From: a virus
Length of the DNA stretch: 34,709 nucleotides
IMG/VR virus record: IMGVR_UViG_3300028025_004839
Span: 1-34,709 of that record
Direction: 5' to 3' (one strand)
Below the pieces are notes generated by a model, which saw only the letters and a program-made list of their open reading frames with translations, had not been told where the DNA came from and did no database searches. The position numbers and the translations under genes are program-made. Numbering within the stretch: the stretch's first letter is position 1; the number at the start of each line of letters is the position of its first letter. Below are positions 1 through 8,158 of this stretch, piece after piece.

Positions 1-226
1 CGTTATCTGTCCCTGATTCATCTTTTCCTTTTAGTGTAAATGTAAATGTTTGATCATCTGAATTATAATCAACTTTAAGCTCTTGGTCATCCGTTGCTGC
101 ATTCATAAATAAGTCTGTTGACACAGTGATTGTGCCAAGTGTTTCTAGGGCAGCAATCAAAATCTTTGGTACACTAAGTGCGCCAAATACATCTTCTGCT
201 GTACTTACTTTAATGTCTTCTGTCAT
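1..226 (-). CDS. Small unidentified protein, 3' end cut by the window edge
   Basis: An open frame starts with ATG at 226-224 and runs off the left end after 75 codons, so only the N-terminal part is visible. It overlaps the polymerase stop codon as ATGA and has a strong Shine-Dalgarno (AAGGAG, about 6 nt upstream) inside the last polymerase codons, which shows translational coupling. The visible part begins MTEDIKVSTAEDVFGALSV. It is acidic, and its second half (VDYNSDDQTFTFTLKG) looks like paired beta strands. There is no signal peptide or membrane segment. I do not recognise the family. Its position directly behind the polymerase suggests a replication-linked role, but that is inference only. 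Confidence 0.8.
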   Translation of the reverse strand, partial: MTEDIKVSTAEDVFGALSVPKILIAALETLGTITVSTDLFMNAATDDQELKVDYNSDDQTFTFTLKGKDESGTDN

Positions 227-3200
227 TTTATCTCCTTGATATTTAATGTCCCGTCATCTAGTTTAGCTAACGTCACTTTACATTTCATTCCTTCTCGCAT
301 TTTTGCTAAAGTCATTTTATACATTGCTGGGAAAGCAATAGCTCTTGTTAACTTTTTGTCTCTGTCCGATAAGACGATGTGGCTCATTTGCTTCCCAGCC
401 TTGGTTGTGTAAGGTGTAAAGTTTACCACAATGTACTCGTCTTCTTCAAGATCATACTTTTTTCTGTACAGATAATCAACAAATAGGTCACTAGAGTCTG
501 GGCTTATATCGGACACCTTTATATACCTAGCTATTCTGTTGTCTCCAACTAGAATAAAATACATCTGTCCTGTTTCAATTTGTGTTTGCTCAGTATGGAA
601 TAAACCAACAGAACCAGTCTCATCAACTAGCTCAACTCTAGCCCACCCATTTCCACGCTTGATGGACTTAGCCATTCCAAACATTACAAATGAACCAAGA
701 TCGTCAAACTCTTCAATTGGTCTTGCCTGAGCTTTAATCCTTGGAGGAATTCCTTCAAGATTAAATGTTGGAATACCTAAGTATTCATAGTAATTGTCTT
801 TTTCATTTCCTTGCCTTTTGTTATCAGTAAACGCAGCACCGCCGATGGAGTTAAGAGCAGCAATAGCACGGCTATTAATGCCAGAACCCTTTTTCGATGC
901 CTTATCAATAAAGTCAGCATAGTCACTGAACGGTCTTCTTTCTATTATCTTGTTTGCAATACTGTCTGAAATAAACTTTACTTCAGCCAATCCAAATCTA
1001 ATTGCATTATCTTGTAAAGAAAAATAAACCTGGGACTCATTGATATGAGGTAGCAGTACTTTTAGCCCAAGTCTTTTTGACTCAATTAAATATTCTGTTC
1101 TTGCGTCTTTATCATTTTCATTTTTAAGAATTGAAAACATGAACTCAAGCGGATAATAAAACTTAAGCCAAGCAGTATAATAACTAAGCATAGAGTAAGC
1201 AACAGCATGGGAACGGTTAAAAGAATAACCAGCATGCGCTTCAAAATCATGCCATAGCGCTTCGGCTTTTTTCTTAGTAATGTGTTCTGAAGCCCCAGCA
1301 ATAAACTTATCTTTGAACTGGTCAAACTCTTTTGCATCCTTTTTCTTTCCAATAATCTTGCGGACCTTATCAGCCTCTGCCCAAGTCATACCGCCCAAGT
1401 GTACGCATGCCTGCATAACTTGCTCTTGATATATAATAACACCATATGTATTCTCGGTAAAAGGCTTCATGATTGTGTGCATGTAGTCCACAGCTTCGTT
1501 GCCATTCTTGCGACTAATGTAGGCTGCACCCACTGTATTCATTGCGCCAGGGCGCACAAGTGCATTAGAAGCAGCAAGATCTTCAAACTTATCTATACCC
1601 ATCTTAATCAAAAGGTTTGTGTAAGGAGTTGCTTCTGCTTGGAATACACCCTTTGTATACCCATCGTTCAACATCTTGTAAACATTGGCGTCATCCATAG
1701 TCATTTCGGAAAGATTAATTGTCTTGCCGTGCCTATCTTTAATCGACTTCAATGTATCAGAGATCACAGACAAAGTCTTAAGACCTAGTGCATCTAGCTT
1801 AATAAGACCTATATCTGCAACCGTATCCATGTCGTATGCGACGACTGGAATTCTTCCCGATACTTTATCTTGAGAGTCTTCACGAGATTCAACTGGCGCA
1901 AACTTTCTTAAATCATCTTTTGCAACAACAACACCAGCAGCGTGTACGCCTACTGATCTGATTCTTCCACGAAGTCTATCGGCAAGCCAAACAACTTCTG
2001 GGTAGCGCATTCTAAATTCTTTTGTATTTGGAGAATCTATAAAGTCTTCAAATGTATCTACAGATTTTAGTGCACGATTAACTTCTTGAAGAGGAACCAT
2101 AAATACACGAGCAGCATCTCTAACAACACCCTTATCTTTAAAATAAGTGTATGTAGAAATAGAAGCAACGTGCTTGAACCTTTTCTTTAAATAATCTTTA
2201 ACTTCTTTTCTTCTGCGGTCTTCAAAGTCAGTATCAATATCTGGAAAGTCATTACGCTCTTCATTAATAAATCTAAAGAACAGTAGGTCGTACTTAATTG
2301 GATCCACATCAGTAATTCCTAATGTATAACAAACTAAAGATCCAGCGGCAGAACCACGCCCAGGCCCAACCATAATATTATTTTCTTTAGCCCAATTAAT
2401 CATATCTCCAACAACAAGGAAATACGAAGCAAAATTTTTCTTGGCAATAATCCCAAGCTCTTCGTTAAGCCTGTCCATATAAATAGGGTCTGAAGCCTTC
2501 TGAAGCCTCTGTAAGCCCTTTTCAGCCAACTCCCTTAGTCTTTCATCGGCATCAGTCTTCGGGACTGGCAGTAGGTCCAGGCCCTGGTAGAAGTCATAGT
2601 CTCCAACCTTATCTGCAATTTCCATTGTATTTTCATAGATGTCTGTTCGATTAATCCCAGCTTTATTAAAGTCTGCCTCTATCTCGGAACGGCTTTGAAT
2701 AAACAAATTCATATCCTGGAATGAGATTCTACGGTCAGGATAAAGATAGTTAAATCTATCTAACATATCCTTCATATTTCTGGAGATATCAAAGTCCATA
2801 TCTTTATCAGCCTTTGGAGATGTTGATAGAATGAGTAATGCTTCTTCTAGAATTCTGTCTTCTTCTTTAGCAAAATGGGCATCTCCTGTTGCCACCGCCT
2901 TAATTTTAAGTTCATCGGCTAATTCAAGAAGCTTTGAATTTATTTCTTCGGGATTGTGAGACTGCACTTCAATATAGAAATCCTCAGCAAAATTTTTCTT
3001 AAAATTTTGTAAGATAGACCTTGCTTCTTCGAACTCACCCTTTTCAATGCACTTCGAAATAAGACCATTAAGACATCCAGAAAGAACGATAATGCCTTCT
3101 TTGTACTCATTTAAAACCTCTCTATCAATGCGTGGCTTATGATAAAAGCCTTCGTTCCAAGCAAGCTCTTGCAGAATGTTTATGTTCTCCAGCCCCTTTT

Positions 3201-3492
3201 TATTTTTCGCTAGCAAAATAATATGGTTGTAGGCCTGAATAGACTTATCTGTTTTAGATGATCTGTCAAACCTATCGGTTGGAGAAATGTACGCCTCAAC
3301 ACCAAGAATTGGCTTAATGCCAGTTTCCTTTGCGGCAATTTGCATATCTCTGTGTGACGAGAGAGTACCATGGTCTGTAATTGCAATCGCAGTTTGCCCA
3401 GCATCTAACGCTGCTTGGCATAATTCTTTAGGTGAATTTAGTCCATCCATTAATGAATAGTATGAATGAACATGTAGGTGTGTAAAACTCAT
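223..3492 (-). CDS. dnaE: DNA polymerase III alpha subunit (DnaE type, PHP domain)
   Basis: Replicative C-family DNA polymerase; phage-encoded catalytic subunit of the fork. An N-terminal PHP domain starts with THLHVHSYYSLMDG, followed by AITDHG and ATGDAH, so its metal-binding residues look largely kept and proofreading by PHP is possible. The palm shows VGPGRGSAAGS (about residue 370), the catalytic aspartates in PDIDTDF (about 415-421) and the third in IKLDALGLKTL (about 566). HAAGVVV, a helix-hairpin-helix (about 870) and an OB fold (about 930-990) follow. At 1089 aa it is a little shorter than E. coli DnaE (1160 aa). I chose ATG 3492 because it overlaps the previous stop as TAATG and has a GGGCGG purine stretch upstream; an ATG at 3510 is possible. 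No clear Qxx(L/M)F clamp box follows the hairpin-helix. Confidence 0.96.
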   Translation of the reverse strand: MSFTHLHVHSYYSLMDGLNSPKELCQAALDAGQTAIAITDHGTLSSHRDMQIAAKETGIKPILGVEAYISPTDRFDRSSKTDKSIQAYNHIILLAKNKKGLENINILQELAWNEGFYHKPRIDREVLNEYKEGIIVLSGCLNGLISKCIEKGEFEEARSILQNFKKNFAEDFYIEVQSHNPEEINSKLLELADELKIKAVATGDAHFAKEEDRILEEALLILSTSPKADKDMDFDISRNMKDMLDRFNYLYPDRRISFQDMNLFIQSRSEIEADFNKAGINRTDIYENTMEIADKVGDYDFYQGLDLLPVPKTDADERLRELAEKGLQRLQKASDPIYMDRLNEELGIIAKKNFASYFLVVGDMINWAKENNIMVGPGRGSAAGSLVCYTLGITDVDPIKYDLLFFRFINEERNDFPDIDTDFEDRRRKEVKDYLKKRFKHVASISTYTYFKDKGVVRDAARVFMVPLQEVNRALKSVDTFEDFIDSPNTKEFRMRYPEVVWLADRLRGRIRSVGVHAAGVVVAKDDLRKFAPVESREDSQDKVSGRIPVVAYDMDTVADIGLIKLDALGLKTLSVISDTLKSIKDRHGKTINLSEMTMDDANVYKMLNDGYTKGVFQAEATPYTNLLIKMGIDKFEDLAASNALVRPGAMNTVGAAYISRKNGNEAVDYMHTIMKPFTENTYGVIIYQEQVMQACVHLGGMTWAEADKVRKIIGKKKDAKEFDQFKDKFIAGASEHITKKKAEALWHDFEAHAGYSFNRSHAVAYSMLSYYTAWLKFYYPLEFMFSILKNENDKDARTEYLIESKRLGLKVLLPHINESQVYFSLQDNAIRFGLAEVKFISDSIANKIIERRPFSDYADFIDKASKKGSGINSRAIAALNSIGGAAFTDNKRQGNEKDNYYEYLGIPTFNLEGIPPRIKAQARPIEEFDDLGSFVMFGMAKSIKRGNGWARVELVDETGSVGLFHTEQTQIETGQMYFILVGDNRIARYIKVSDISPDSSDLFVDYLYRKKYDLEEDEYIVVNFTPYTTKAGKQMSHIVLSDRDKKLTRAIAFPAMYKMTLAKMREGMKCKVTLAKLDDGTLNIKEIK

Positions 3493-3698
3493 TAATATCC
3501 GCCCATGCATTCGTTTCTAGTATGATAAAGTCTAATCTTTGTCATTGTTTTTTTATTTGGTGCATATAAATCTTCGCCACAACAAGCTGCCTTTAAATGC
3601 CATTCTTTTGCAAAGAAGTCATAGAGCATTCCCTTATAGTCTTTATACTTGTGCGCCACAAAAGTATCAAAAGGATCTGGTATTTCGTATGAGATCAT
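3492..3698 (-). CDS. Small cysteine-containing protein of unknown function, probably leaderless
   Basis: A 68-aa protein (MISYEIPDPFDTFVAHKYKD at the start) with a CC pair and one later Cys. The cysteine pattern does not match WhiB or a standard zinc ribbon, and I do not recognise the family. It sits between the ssDNA-binding protein and the polymerase, and its stop overlaps the polymerase ATG as TAATG, so the two are probably translated together. No Shine-Dalgarno is visible before ATG 3698. A near-consensus promoter ends only 6 nt upstream, placing the predicted transcript start at about the A of this ATG, which would give a leaderless message. It is the first gene of a small polymerase transcription unit. 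Confidence 0.8.
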   Translation of the reverse strand: MISYEIPDPFDTFVAHKYKDYKGMLYDFFAKEWHLKAACCGEDLYAPNKKTMTKIRLYHTRNECMGGY

Positions 3699-3704
3699 GT
3701 TGTC

Positions 3705-3733
3705 ATTCTACTAAATAATACAGGGGCAGTCAA
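3705..3733 (-). promoter_or_regulatory. Sigma-70-type promoter for the polymerase unit
   Basis: On the minus strand TTGACT (3733-3728) is followed by a 17-nt spacer and TAGAAT (3710-3705). This is close to consensus in both boxes with ideal spacing. The expected start of transcription, about 7 nt below the -10 box, falls at about 3698, the A of the next gene's ATG. The -35 box lies inside the hairpin at 3723-3744. Confidence 0.65.
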
Positions 3734-3744
3734 TAGACTGCCCC
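3723..3744 (-). terminator. Stem-loop after the ssDNA-binding protein gene, probable terminator
   Basis: A perfect 9-bp stem (GGGGCAGTC / GACTGCCCC) with a TATT loop lies 15 nt after the stop of the ssDNA-binding protein gene. On the minus strand it is followed by TGTATTATTT, a broken T tract, so termination is probably partial. It may also stabilise the 3' end of the upstream mRNA. The -35 box of the next promoter is built into its loop and 3' arm. Confidence 0.6.
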
Positions 3745-3758
3745 CGCTATTTAATTTT

Positions 3759-4430
3759 TTACCAGTCTAAGTTGCTGCTAGTTGCTGAAGGCTCATCTGC
3801 ATGAGTACTTTCGCCAGCAAAGAAAGCTTCTTGTTCTGTATAAGGCATGTCACGAACTGCTGCTGTTTCAAGCTCAAACAGTTCTAGTGATGAAGCATCA
3901 AAAGCAGCCTCATCTTTTGCTAAAGGAATGATTGTGTAACTTGTATCTGTCTTTGTTCCAGAACGCTTAACACGCCACATCAGATTAGTGATGCTTCCCA
4001 TTTCGCCAGCATATTCAATTAGTGTTGGGGTAATTGTTTTACCACTTGATCCCTGAGAAAGAATAGCCACGTATGGATCTTCCTTGCCATCGTCAACAAG
4101 AACATTAATGTAAAGTCGTGAACGACCCTTCCATCCCGCCTTGTAATCTTTACGGTGTTGCTCACATCCGTAGCACTTGCCTTGGTCTTCCATTGTGCAA
4201 AGACCCTTACGGCGATAATCTTTTGGATTTGTGTGCTCTACAGCAATAAATCCTAGACCAGCCTTTTCGTTGTATGTTGGTGAGTCTGGATCTAGTTCCT
4301 GCAAGAAGCGAATCTTTACGCTTTCTGCATCCTCTAACTTTACCCAGCGACCCTTTGTGCCTTCGCCACCACTTGATTGTGGTTTGTCCATAACTTTATT
4401 AAGATCTTTTAGACCTTTTACTATTCCCAT
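3759..4430 (-). CDS. Phage single-stranded DNA-binding protein (zinc-knuckle, gp32-like)
   Basis: A 223-aa protein predicted to coat single-stranded DNA at the phage fork. What is seen: a basic, glycine-rich N-terminus; a beta-rich core (VKIRFLQEL, GLGFIAVEH, RLYINVLV); a metal-binding cluster with C78, C86, C89 and H92 (KCYGCEQH); and an acidic C-terminal tail ending in NLDW. An acidic tail that contacts other replication proteins is typical of gp32-like and SSB proteins. The start ATG 4430 has a strong AAAGGAG Shine-Dalgarno. It lies between the primase and the polymerase, where such proteins are common, and is followed by a terminator-like hairpin that could let it be made in excess over the polymerase. 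The family call is by motif and context, not sequence comparison. Confidence 0.8.
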   Translation of the reverse strand: MGIVKGLKDLNKVMDKPQSSGGEGTKGRWVKLEDAESVKIRFLQELDPDSPTYNEKAGLGFIAVEHTNPKDYRRKGLCTMEDQGKCYGCEQHRKDYKAGWKGRSRLYINVLVDDGKEDPYVAILSQGSSGKTITPTLIEYAGEMGSITNLMWRVKRSGTKTDTSYTIIPLAKDEAAFDASSLELFELETAAVRDMPYTEQEAFFAGESTHADEPSATSSNLDW

Positions 4431-4472
4431 ATATTTCTCCTTTGTAGTTGATGGTATAAATCCATCTGTTTA

Positions 4473-5477
4473 TTATTTTTGATGGGTCCAAGATTGATAT
4501 TCAATATTGGAAACTGCGTTTTTAATACAGGCTTTAATTTCCTCTTCGGTCATATCGCCAGCATCTTTTGCATCATGTGGATATATCTTACCATATTCAT
4601 ACGAAGCCCACAAGAGGTCTTTATTGTTTAATCTAGAGACTATGCTATTGGCAAGCTCACGCCCAGCGTGGTCCGCATCAGTCATTAGAGTAACCTTATT
4701 AAAATATCTATTTATTAATGCCAAGTTTTCTGTGGATATATGGCCACCAAGTGTTGCAATAACATTGGGGAATCCAGCCTGATGCACACGGATTGCATCA
4801 AAGCTAGACTCTACAATAATAACATTGTCACCTATTTTTTTAGCACGGTGAATGTTAAACATAGTTTTACTTCTTGGTAAATTAGTACTGTTCTTAAATT
4901 TCTTTTCTGATATTGATCTGCCAACAATACCAACTGCAAGGCCGTCTGGGCTGTGTACTGGAACAGTAACCATGTCTTGCTTTGGGGAATAGCCTAAAGA
5001 AAAGTGCGCTATCGAAGACATATCAATGCCCCTAGACTTAAAATAATTTTGTGCCTCTGGACTGGCAATCAGGTCGTTATATAAATTCTTTAGTATCTCT
5101 TCTGGGAACTCTACAAAGTCTGGCTTGTCTTCTAACATATCGTTTAGAAGATCATCAAAGTTTTCTAGTGTCTCTGCCTCTTTTGAATATACGTATCTCA
5201 TAGCTTCAAAATCATTCTTATGCAAAACTCTTTTAACTATCTCTATCAGCGATCCAGTTTCACCACAGGATGGATTAAAGCATAGCCATGCACCAGTTGT
5301 TTTACTTATGCTGCAGCTAGCACTATGTCTATTGGAATGAAATGGGCAGTAGAAAGAGATCTCTATATCTGTTTCACCCGCTACCTGTAAGCCAAGGCTT
5401 TTTACAATCGCCTTTATATGCTGCTTAGAGTATTGCGTGGTATCAGCTTTCCTTGCGTAATTGCTTCGTGCCGCCAT
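4473..5477 (-). CDS. DnaG-like DNA primase (zinc finger plus Toprim)
   Basis: Makes RNA primers for the phage replisome. Using ATG 5477 (334 aa), an N-terminal CHCC zinc finger is seen with C44, H47, C66 and C71 (YCPFHSNRHSASC and CFNPSC). The Toprim core follows: IIVESSFDAIRVHQAG with the catalytic Glu, and LMTDADHAGREL with the DxD metal site. It is much shorter than E. coli DnaG (581 aa) and ends after Toprim plus a short helical tail, so it has no classical C-terminal helicase-binding domain. ATG 5477 is preferred because AGGAAAGAAG lies just upstream. The in-frame ATG at 5528 lacks a ribosome-binding site and would increase the overlap with the previous gene to 115 bp. Confidence 0.92.
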   Translation of the reverse strand: MAARSNYARKADTTQYSKQHIKAIVKSLGLQVAGETDIEISFYCPFHSNRHSASCSISKTTGAWLCFNPSCGETGSLIEIVKRVLHKNDFEAMRYVYSKEAETLENFDDLLNDMLEDKPDFVEFPEEILKNLYNDLIASPEAQNYFKSRGIDMSSIAHFSLGYSPKQDMVTVPVHSPDGLAVGIVGRSISEKKFKNSTNLPRSKTMFNIHRAKKIGDNVIIVESSFDAIRVHQAGFPNVIATLGGHISTENLALINRYFNKVTLMTDADHAGRELANSIVSRLNNKDLLWASYEYGKIYPHDAKDAGDMTEEEIKACIKNAVSNIEYQSWTHQK

Positions 5478-5725
5478 GCCGTCTTCTTTCCTACATAAGT
5501 GCCATAGAGTGTCATTAAGAACATCCATGTTGTGCCATCAAATTCTACCGAAAAGTTAGTGTCTATGTCAAGTACCCTAAGATACCCTTTGTCTCTCATT
5601 TGGTGCGTAAGCATGCTTTCATATTGATACTTAATGCGAACCATATCAGAGTCATCTAAAAATTCAACTCTAACCTGGAATCTTTTTATCGGTTTGTGAT
5701 TCATTATTTTGGAACGGATTCTCAT
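5414..5725 (-). CDS. Conserved-type small protein between helicase and primase
   Basis: A 103-aa protein that overlaps both neighbours, the helicase by 56 bp and the primase by 64 bp. It is mixed alpha/beta with strands such as FQVRVEFL, FSVEFDGTTWMFLMTLYG and a basic C-terminal part. It has no cysteines, signal peptide or membrane segment. ATG 5725 has AAAGAG about 5 nt upstream, while the alternative ATG 5704 has no clear site. I do not recognise the family. Its position inside the helicase-primase pair makes a helper role in priming possible, but that is only inference. Confidence 0.7.
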   Translation of the reverse strand: MRIRSKIMNHKPIKRFQVRVEFLDDSDMVRIKYQYESMLTHQMRDKGYLRVLDIDTNFSVEFDGTTWMFLMTLYGTYVGKKTAWRHEAITQGKLIPRNTLSSI

Positions 5726-6932
5726 AAATCTCTTTGACGATACCCCTGTTGATATCCCAATCTAAGTATAAACCAAATTCATGTCCATGTCGATTCTTGC
5801 GTGACACAATCTCAATCATGTTAGTCCCTGGATATCTGTGTACGGCCATAGCCATATCGGCATCGTACTCAATAGCTTTTGACCACGCAACCTGAGACAT
5901 CATCGGCGGATTGTCCTGATCAGATACATCATCTGCAGTGGCTGCTGTGATATCGATAATAGGAATATTGTTAGATACTGCTAGCATTTTAAATTCACGA
6001 GAAACATTTCGGTTTCTTTCAACTTCAGAATTGCTTCGCTTGTTATCATTAAATAATTGATGATAATCAAGGATAACTAAGTCTGGCTTATGCTGATCAA
6101 TCTTTCCTTGAATAGTTGCTGGTGTGACTTCCGTATTGCCCTCATTTGAAATAAGGATAAAGCTATTCTTATCAGCAAATTTCTTTGTTGACCATGAGCG
6201 GAAGTCATCTATATTAATATCTCCCTTTGAAAAATCGGAAGCCTTAAATAGTCCAGAGCCAAGCATTGTATAAATACGATCACGCATATTCTCTGGTGAC
6301 ATTTCAAGGGATACAATCATAGGCTTAAACCCTTGCTCCCACGCTTTACAGGCAAGGTAGGATGTAAACCATGTCTTACCACGTCCTGGCCAGCCAATAG
6401 CGACGATAAGGTGGCCTGGAGCCATACCTGTTGGGTATGCTAAATCTATGGCCTCAAAACCAGTCTTGATGCCTGGAGAACCGCCCATCTCGGCAGAGCG
6501 TACCTTTAATAATTCCATATATCTAATTGCTGCATCTGCATCCGTTATGTCTAGATCTCGAACATTGTTTGTGAACCTGCTGAGGCCAGCTAATTGAGAC
6601 TGCATGTTCTCAAGAACTCTTGAGGCAGCATCTTCTTTAAGTGATGATCCAGCACGGAGAATAATAGTCTTAAGTTTGTTTGAAATAAATTCATTCTTAA
6701 GCGTGTCTAGATAGTATCCAGTCTGGCCTTTAACATCTACTGGCTCAAAGTCTTTAAACTTTTCTTGAAGAATTCCAGCTTCTGGTACGGCTTTAAACTT
6801 ATAGTAGTATGACTTTAGGCCATCCCAGATATCTTTATGTGATGTAAATAAATCGTCTACGTTATCCGCAAGTAGCGTACTAATATCTTTATTTTTGCAT
6901 ACCGCTGAGATTAACTCTGCTTCTGTATTCAC
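5670..6932 (-). CDS. DnaB-like replicative DNA helicase
   Basis: A 420-aa hexameric-type helicase of the RecA-like DnaB family that would unwind DNA ahead of the phage polymerase. A helical N-terminal region of about 110 residues (MNTEAELISAVCKNKDISTL) precedes the ATPase. Walker A is GWPGRGKT (about residue 180). IVSLEMSPENMRDRI gives the catalytic Glu segment. Walker B is LVILDYHQL (about 288). The late motif ISRKNRHGHEFGLYLDWD (about 375) matches the conserved DnaB/gp41 arginine region. It starts within an ATGA overlap with the upstream gene. It is shorter than bacterial DnaB (about 470 aa), with a reduced N-terminal domain. Confidence 0.94.
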   Translation of the reverse strand: MNTEAELISAVCKNKDISTLLADNVDDLFTSHKDIWDGLKSYYYKFKAVPEAGILQEKFKDFEPVDVKGQTGYYLDTLKNEFISNKLKTIILRAGSSLKEDAASRVLENMQSQLAGLSRFTNNVRDLDITDADAAIRYMELLKVRSAEMGGSPGIKTGFEAIDLAYPTGMAPGHLIVAIGWPGRGKTWFTSYLACKAWEQGFKPMIVSLEMSPENMRDRIYTMLGSGLFKASDFSKGDINIDDFRSWSTKKFADKNSFILISNEGNTEVTPATIQGKIDQHKPDLVILDYHQLFNDNKRSNSEVERNRNVSREFKMLAVSNNIPIIDITAATADDVSDQDNPPMMSQVAWSKAIEYDADMAMAVHRYPGTNMIEIVSRKNRHGHEFGLYLDWDINRGIVKEIYENPFQNNESQTDKKIPG

Positions 6933-7252
6933 TCTAGTCCGCCTTGCTCTACCATCTTCTTCGTTTCCTCTAGTAACAAACGACGCTTTGCCTTATCCTT
7001 TTCAATCTCAGTCCTGACTGTATCCATCTTGTCAAAGTTGTATAAAAAAAACTGGATAGTATGTCCGTGCTTTGTTAGATTGAAATAGTATTCAAGCAAC
7101 TCTTTAGCACGATCAAATCCTACACTATCAATCACATCTTGCATAGCCCATTTTTCACGGAACTTGTTTATTGATGGGGCCTTACCATACTTCTCTTTGT
7201 AAAGGTTTTGATAGAGAGAGAGAAGGATATATGGCTCTTTACTATTTGCCAC
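6929..7252 (-). CDS. Helical protein upstream of the helicase, unknown function
   Basis: A 107-aa, almost entirely helical and strongly charged protein: a short N-terminal helix (PYILLSLYQNLYKEKYGK), a central segment (GFDRAKELLEYYFNL) and a Lys/Glu-rich C-terminal helix likely to form a coiled coil. No enzyme motif is seen. It overlaps the helicase start by 4 bp (ATGA) and the upstream gene by 11 bp, so the three are translationally coupled. A small helical protein directly before a DnaB-type helicase could be a helicase loader or modulator, but no sequence motif proves this. Confidence 0.78.
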   Translation of the reverse strand: MANSKEPYILLSLYQNLYKEKYGKAPSINKFREKWAMQDVIDSVGFDRAKELLEYYFNLTKHGHTIQFFLYNFDKMDTVRTEIEKDKAKRRLLLEETKKMVEQGGLE

Positions 7253-7445
7253 GCTTTAGCTCTTCCTCGACCTCTTCTGTTTTTTGAATTAGTTTGTTCT
7301 CAACAAAAGTATATACTCTTTCTGTTGCAGCTTCTACTGTCTCTCCCTGCCTTACATCATCTTCAATGCCTACGCCAATCTTAATGCTTTCATAGTTACC
7401 AAGATTTCTAGTAAAGGAAAGATCTACTTTTACTCTCGTTGTCAT
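7242..7445 (-). CDS. Small protein with beta N-terminus and helical C-terminus, unknown function
   Basis: A 67-aa protein. The N-terminal half is beta-like (VKVDLSFTRNLGNYESIKIG) and the second half is one long acidic helix (EAATERVYTFVENKLIQ). Short proteins of this shape, with the phrase R-N-L-G-N-Y, are familiar to me from phage replication regions, but I cannot give a function. It starts at an ATGA overlap with the previous tiny gene and its end overlaps the next gene by 11 bp. The even coupling on both sides supports it as a real gene. Confidence 0.75.
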   Translation of the reverse strand: MTTRVKVDLSFTRNLGNYESIKIGVGIEDDVRQGETVEAATERVYTFVENKLIQKTEEVEEELKRGK

Positions 7446-7555
7446 TTGTGTTCCGCCTTCTTGTGTCTACTAAGTGTATCGCTAGCAAATATGCCCCAAC
7501 GAACTTCTATGTCCCGCTTACAGATATCGCATGTCACGGCTCTACTTTTTTCCAT
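7442..7555 (-). CDS. 37-aa C2H2-like zinc-finger miniprotein
   Basis: Translation from ATG 7555 gives MEKSRAVTCDICKRDIEVRW and continues to a C-terminal RHKKAEHK. C9, C12, H31 and H36 form C-x2-C-x18-H-x4-H, close to a classical C2H2 finger but with a longer loop. AAGG lies about 7 nt upstream of the start. The gene overlaps the previous gene by 14 bp and the next by 4 bp (ATGA), as expected for a coupled operon member. It could bind DNA or protein as a single zinc finger. That role is inferred from the pattern only. Confidence 0.65.
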   Translation of the reverse strand: MEKSRAVTCDICKRDIEVRWGIFASDTLSRHKKAEHK

Positions 7556-7673
7556 CTTCTACCTTTTTTACTATCACAGGGCCGTTCTTAGAATTCCAAT
7601 ATTCAACTTCTGCTTCACGCTTGCGTTTTTTTGCAGCGCCTGTCTCTAGTGTGTACCGTGCCATTTCAGCCAT
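7542..7673 (-). CDS. 43-aa basic miniprotein of unknown function
   Basis: ATG 7673 overlaps the stop of the helix-turn-helix gene as TAATG, and GGAG lies close upstream. The product starts MAEMARYTLETGAAKKRKRE and ends in VEDGKK, with a basic cluster (KKRKR) in the middle. A second in-frame ATG at 7664 is also possible. No family is recognised. The frame has no obvious competing use on either strand and is joined to both neighbours by overlaps, which is the main support. Confidence 0.55.
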   Translation of the reverse strand: MAEMARYTLETGAAKKRKREAEVEYWNSKNGPVIVKKVEDGKK

Positions 7674-8158
7674 TACTCCGCCTTCCATACTGGAACAAAC
7701 TTTCCGTCTTCTGTCTTAGTATACAATACTAAGTTGTTTTTGAGAAGGGCCTGGACCTCTGCCTTTGAAGGAACTTCTTTTGAGTGCCCTGAGTCTAATA
7801 TATGTTGGTGTATATCTAATATGTTCTTTTGATTAAACATATACTGAGACCAATTTTCGCTATCTGGCTGTCCGATTGGATATATCTTTTGAGGGGTAGC
7901 AACCTTCTCATTCAATATATATTCTTGTATAGTTACCCTATGCTTATTAAGCATAGAGGCAACTTCTACAACAGTGTAAGCGGTTTCCATATTCTTTTTA
8001 ACCTGAGAATACGAATACATAACTCTTTTCTTGTCTGGATAACACCAGGCAACCATCTCATCCTTTGATCTGGATGCTTTTAAAACCTTATGTATCTTAT
8101 CGTTTAAGAAGAAATACCGTAAGCTTTTTGATTTGCCGTCTCTTTTGATTCCAGCCAT
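7673..8158 (-). CDS. Helix-turn-helix (MerR/excisionase-like) DNA-binding protein
   Basis: A 161-aa protein. Residues about 60-95 (AYTVVEVASMLNKHRVTIQE) have the form of a winged helix-turn-helix as in MerR-type and excisionase proteins, where the first helix reads 'VxEVAxxLxxxxxTIxxYI'. The N-terminal 50 residues are basic (GIKRDGKSKSLRYFF), and the C-terminal half carries a second short helical unit (SKAEVQALLKNNLV). It could regulate phage transcription or bind the origin. It overlaps the preceding zinc-ribbon gene by 55 bp. The start is ATG 8158 with only a weak GGA-type site upstream. An operator-like repeat lies about 1 kb upstream in the same unit, but no link can be shown from sequence. 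Confidence 0.75.
   Translation of the reverse strand: MAGIKRDGKSKSLRYFFLNDKIHKVLKASRSKDEMVAWCYPDKKRVMYSYSQVKKNMETAYTVVEVASMLNKHRVTIQEYILNEKVATPQKIYPIGQPDSENWSQYMFNQKNILDIHQHILDSGHSKEVPSKAEVQALLKNNLVLYTKTEDGKFVPVWKAE

Noticed and set aside
1086-1352. An 88-codon minus-strand frame inside the polymerase gene
   Set aside because: It lies in another frame within conserved DnaE sequence and has a Leu-rich translation typical of a shadow frame.
1399-1788. A 129-codon plus-strand frame opposite the polymerase, rich in Cys and His
   Set aside because: The apparent Cys/His content comes from the reverse complement of polymerase codons. No zinc-finger spacing or ribosome site is present.
4440-4472. 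A small hairpin (GATGG / CCATC) before the ssDNA-binding gene
   Set aside because: The stem is only 5 bp, has no T run, and sits just above the ribosome site. It is too weak to call a terminator or riboswitch.
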